Shown piece after piece: positions 63,005 to 64,000 of a DNA stretch of 64,000 bases. Position numbers and translations under genes: made by a program. Under the pieces are notes generated by a model. The model was given only the letters and a program-made list of their open reading frames with translations. It made no database searches and had not been told where the DNA came from. Source of the stretch: Diprion similis (taxonomy: Eukaryota > Arthropoda > Insecta > Hymenoptera > Diprionidae). Position 1 is the stretch's first letter. Every line of letters starts with the position of its first letter. The stretch lies in assembly GCF_021155765.1 (NCBI RefSeq), contig NC_060112.1:25014001-25078000 (forward strand). The letters are read 5' to 3'.

Positions 63005-64000
63005 TACATATATATGTTAGAGAATTTTTTTTTTTTTTCCTTCAGACACGTCTTTCGTCGCGAAACCATGTCCCGAAAGCTTGTCGTTTTTCATTTTTTT
63101 CTGTTTGTAATCTACAGAGACGAGACGCTCGGAGAAAAAAAAAAGAAAGGAGTTTCCAAGAGCGTAAAACGTCCATTTTATACTAAAACTTTTTCAAAGT
63201 TTCGTCAAATTTTAACACAAGTTCTAAGATTCTCAAAATACGTCGTTTTTATCTGGTTGTTCTTTTTCAAAACATGACAAAAATAAAAAAAAATCGAAAC
63301 CCGATTCGATGCAGGACGAAACTTTCGTGATTGGACAAAACAATTTTTGTTTTTTCTTTAAAACCTTCTGAAATGAAACTACAAATTACGATGATTTTTT
63401 ATAATGCTGAATAAAAATCCAAATATGCCTGAGCAATAAATTCATCTTCGACTTTCTTTTGCGAACAACTTTTCGAAAATCGAATTTCAAAACCCTCGAT
63501 CATCAGGACTGCCATGTATAACTACGTGTCCCAATTCACAGTATCCTCGTCCGTATCAAGTCGTTATCTGGCATCCGCACCAAGAATACATGGGGAGGTA
63601 GCTGCTCGGTATAGAACGTGGGAGTCCTGCAGAGTTTCTTGCGATAGCTGCCTTCGGATCCATTCTAAACTGCGCCCCCGCTTTTCTCACGTTACAAAAA
63701 ATCCCTGGATGTAAAAAACCGTCATTTCATGTTTCGACACTCCGAAATGAGTATCTCGAACCATTTTTCAGCTCATACATGGGAATGGGATTTTAAAAAA
63801 TGTTGCTAACAGTCGAAACGCATTTTTAAGGAAAAGACCAAAAACCCAGACTCAAAATTTGTTCAACGTTATTCCTCCTTTGAGGTGTCCATTTTGCCCG
63901 TCTCTCCCTTACACAAAAATGCATCCTTTACTTTTCCAATCACCCCAGTTTCTGTCTTTTTACATTACATAGTGGGATTTTTTGATTTTTTTTTCTATAA
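63005..64000. other. no gene seen at the right edge of the window
   Basis: AT-rich sequence with overlapping small open frames (62953-63277 and 63514-63714, +) lacking any domain. An exon of a gene beyond the edge cannot be excluded. Confidence 0.4.

Overview
This window is eukaryotic nuclear DNA, almost certainly from an insect. It is AT-rich, its genes are split by GT-AG introns of about 50 bases to several kilobases, and one gene is an arthropod-type neuropeptide receptor (crustacean cardioactive peptide receptor, CCAPR). Gene content would suit Hymenoptera, perhaps a sawfly, but I cannot prove the order from sequence alone. I see no bacterial, organellar or viral genes, no rRNA, no tRNA and no CRISPR array.

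Layout. The left third is gene-dense. CFAP69, a cilium/flagellum armadillo-type protein, lies on + at 797-4718 in ten coding exons. mRpL47, a mitochondrial ribosomal protein, lies on + at 5853-7411 in five exons. Converging on it is PLEKHM2/SKIP, a RUN + PH domain adaptor for lysosome transport, on - at 17790-9639 in nine exons. Behind it on the same strand is a 375-residue coiled-coil protein that I could assemble from seven exons but not name (22902-19830). A CCAPR-like GPCR follows on - at 36933-28252 with six exons; its extreme N-terminal exon was not found. All exon models join in phase, which is the main support for their boundaries.

The right 27 kb (36934-64000) holds no gene I can support. 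It is receptor upstream or intronic DNA, containing inverted-repeat (MITE-like) elements, two minisatellites, homopolymer runs and simple repeats.

The genes do not form a pathway: each is an ordinary, separately transcribed insect gene. The more unusual material is the unnamed coiled-coil gene, candidate short linear motifs in PLEKHM2, and the repeat biology, especially a 41-bp tandem array whose unit matches the terminus of a nearby MITE family. I did not find a new multi-gene system.
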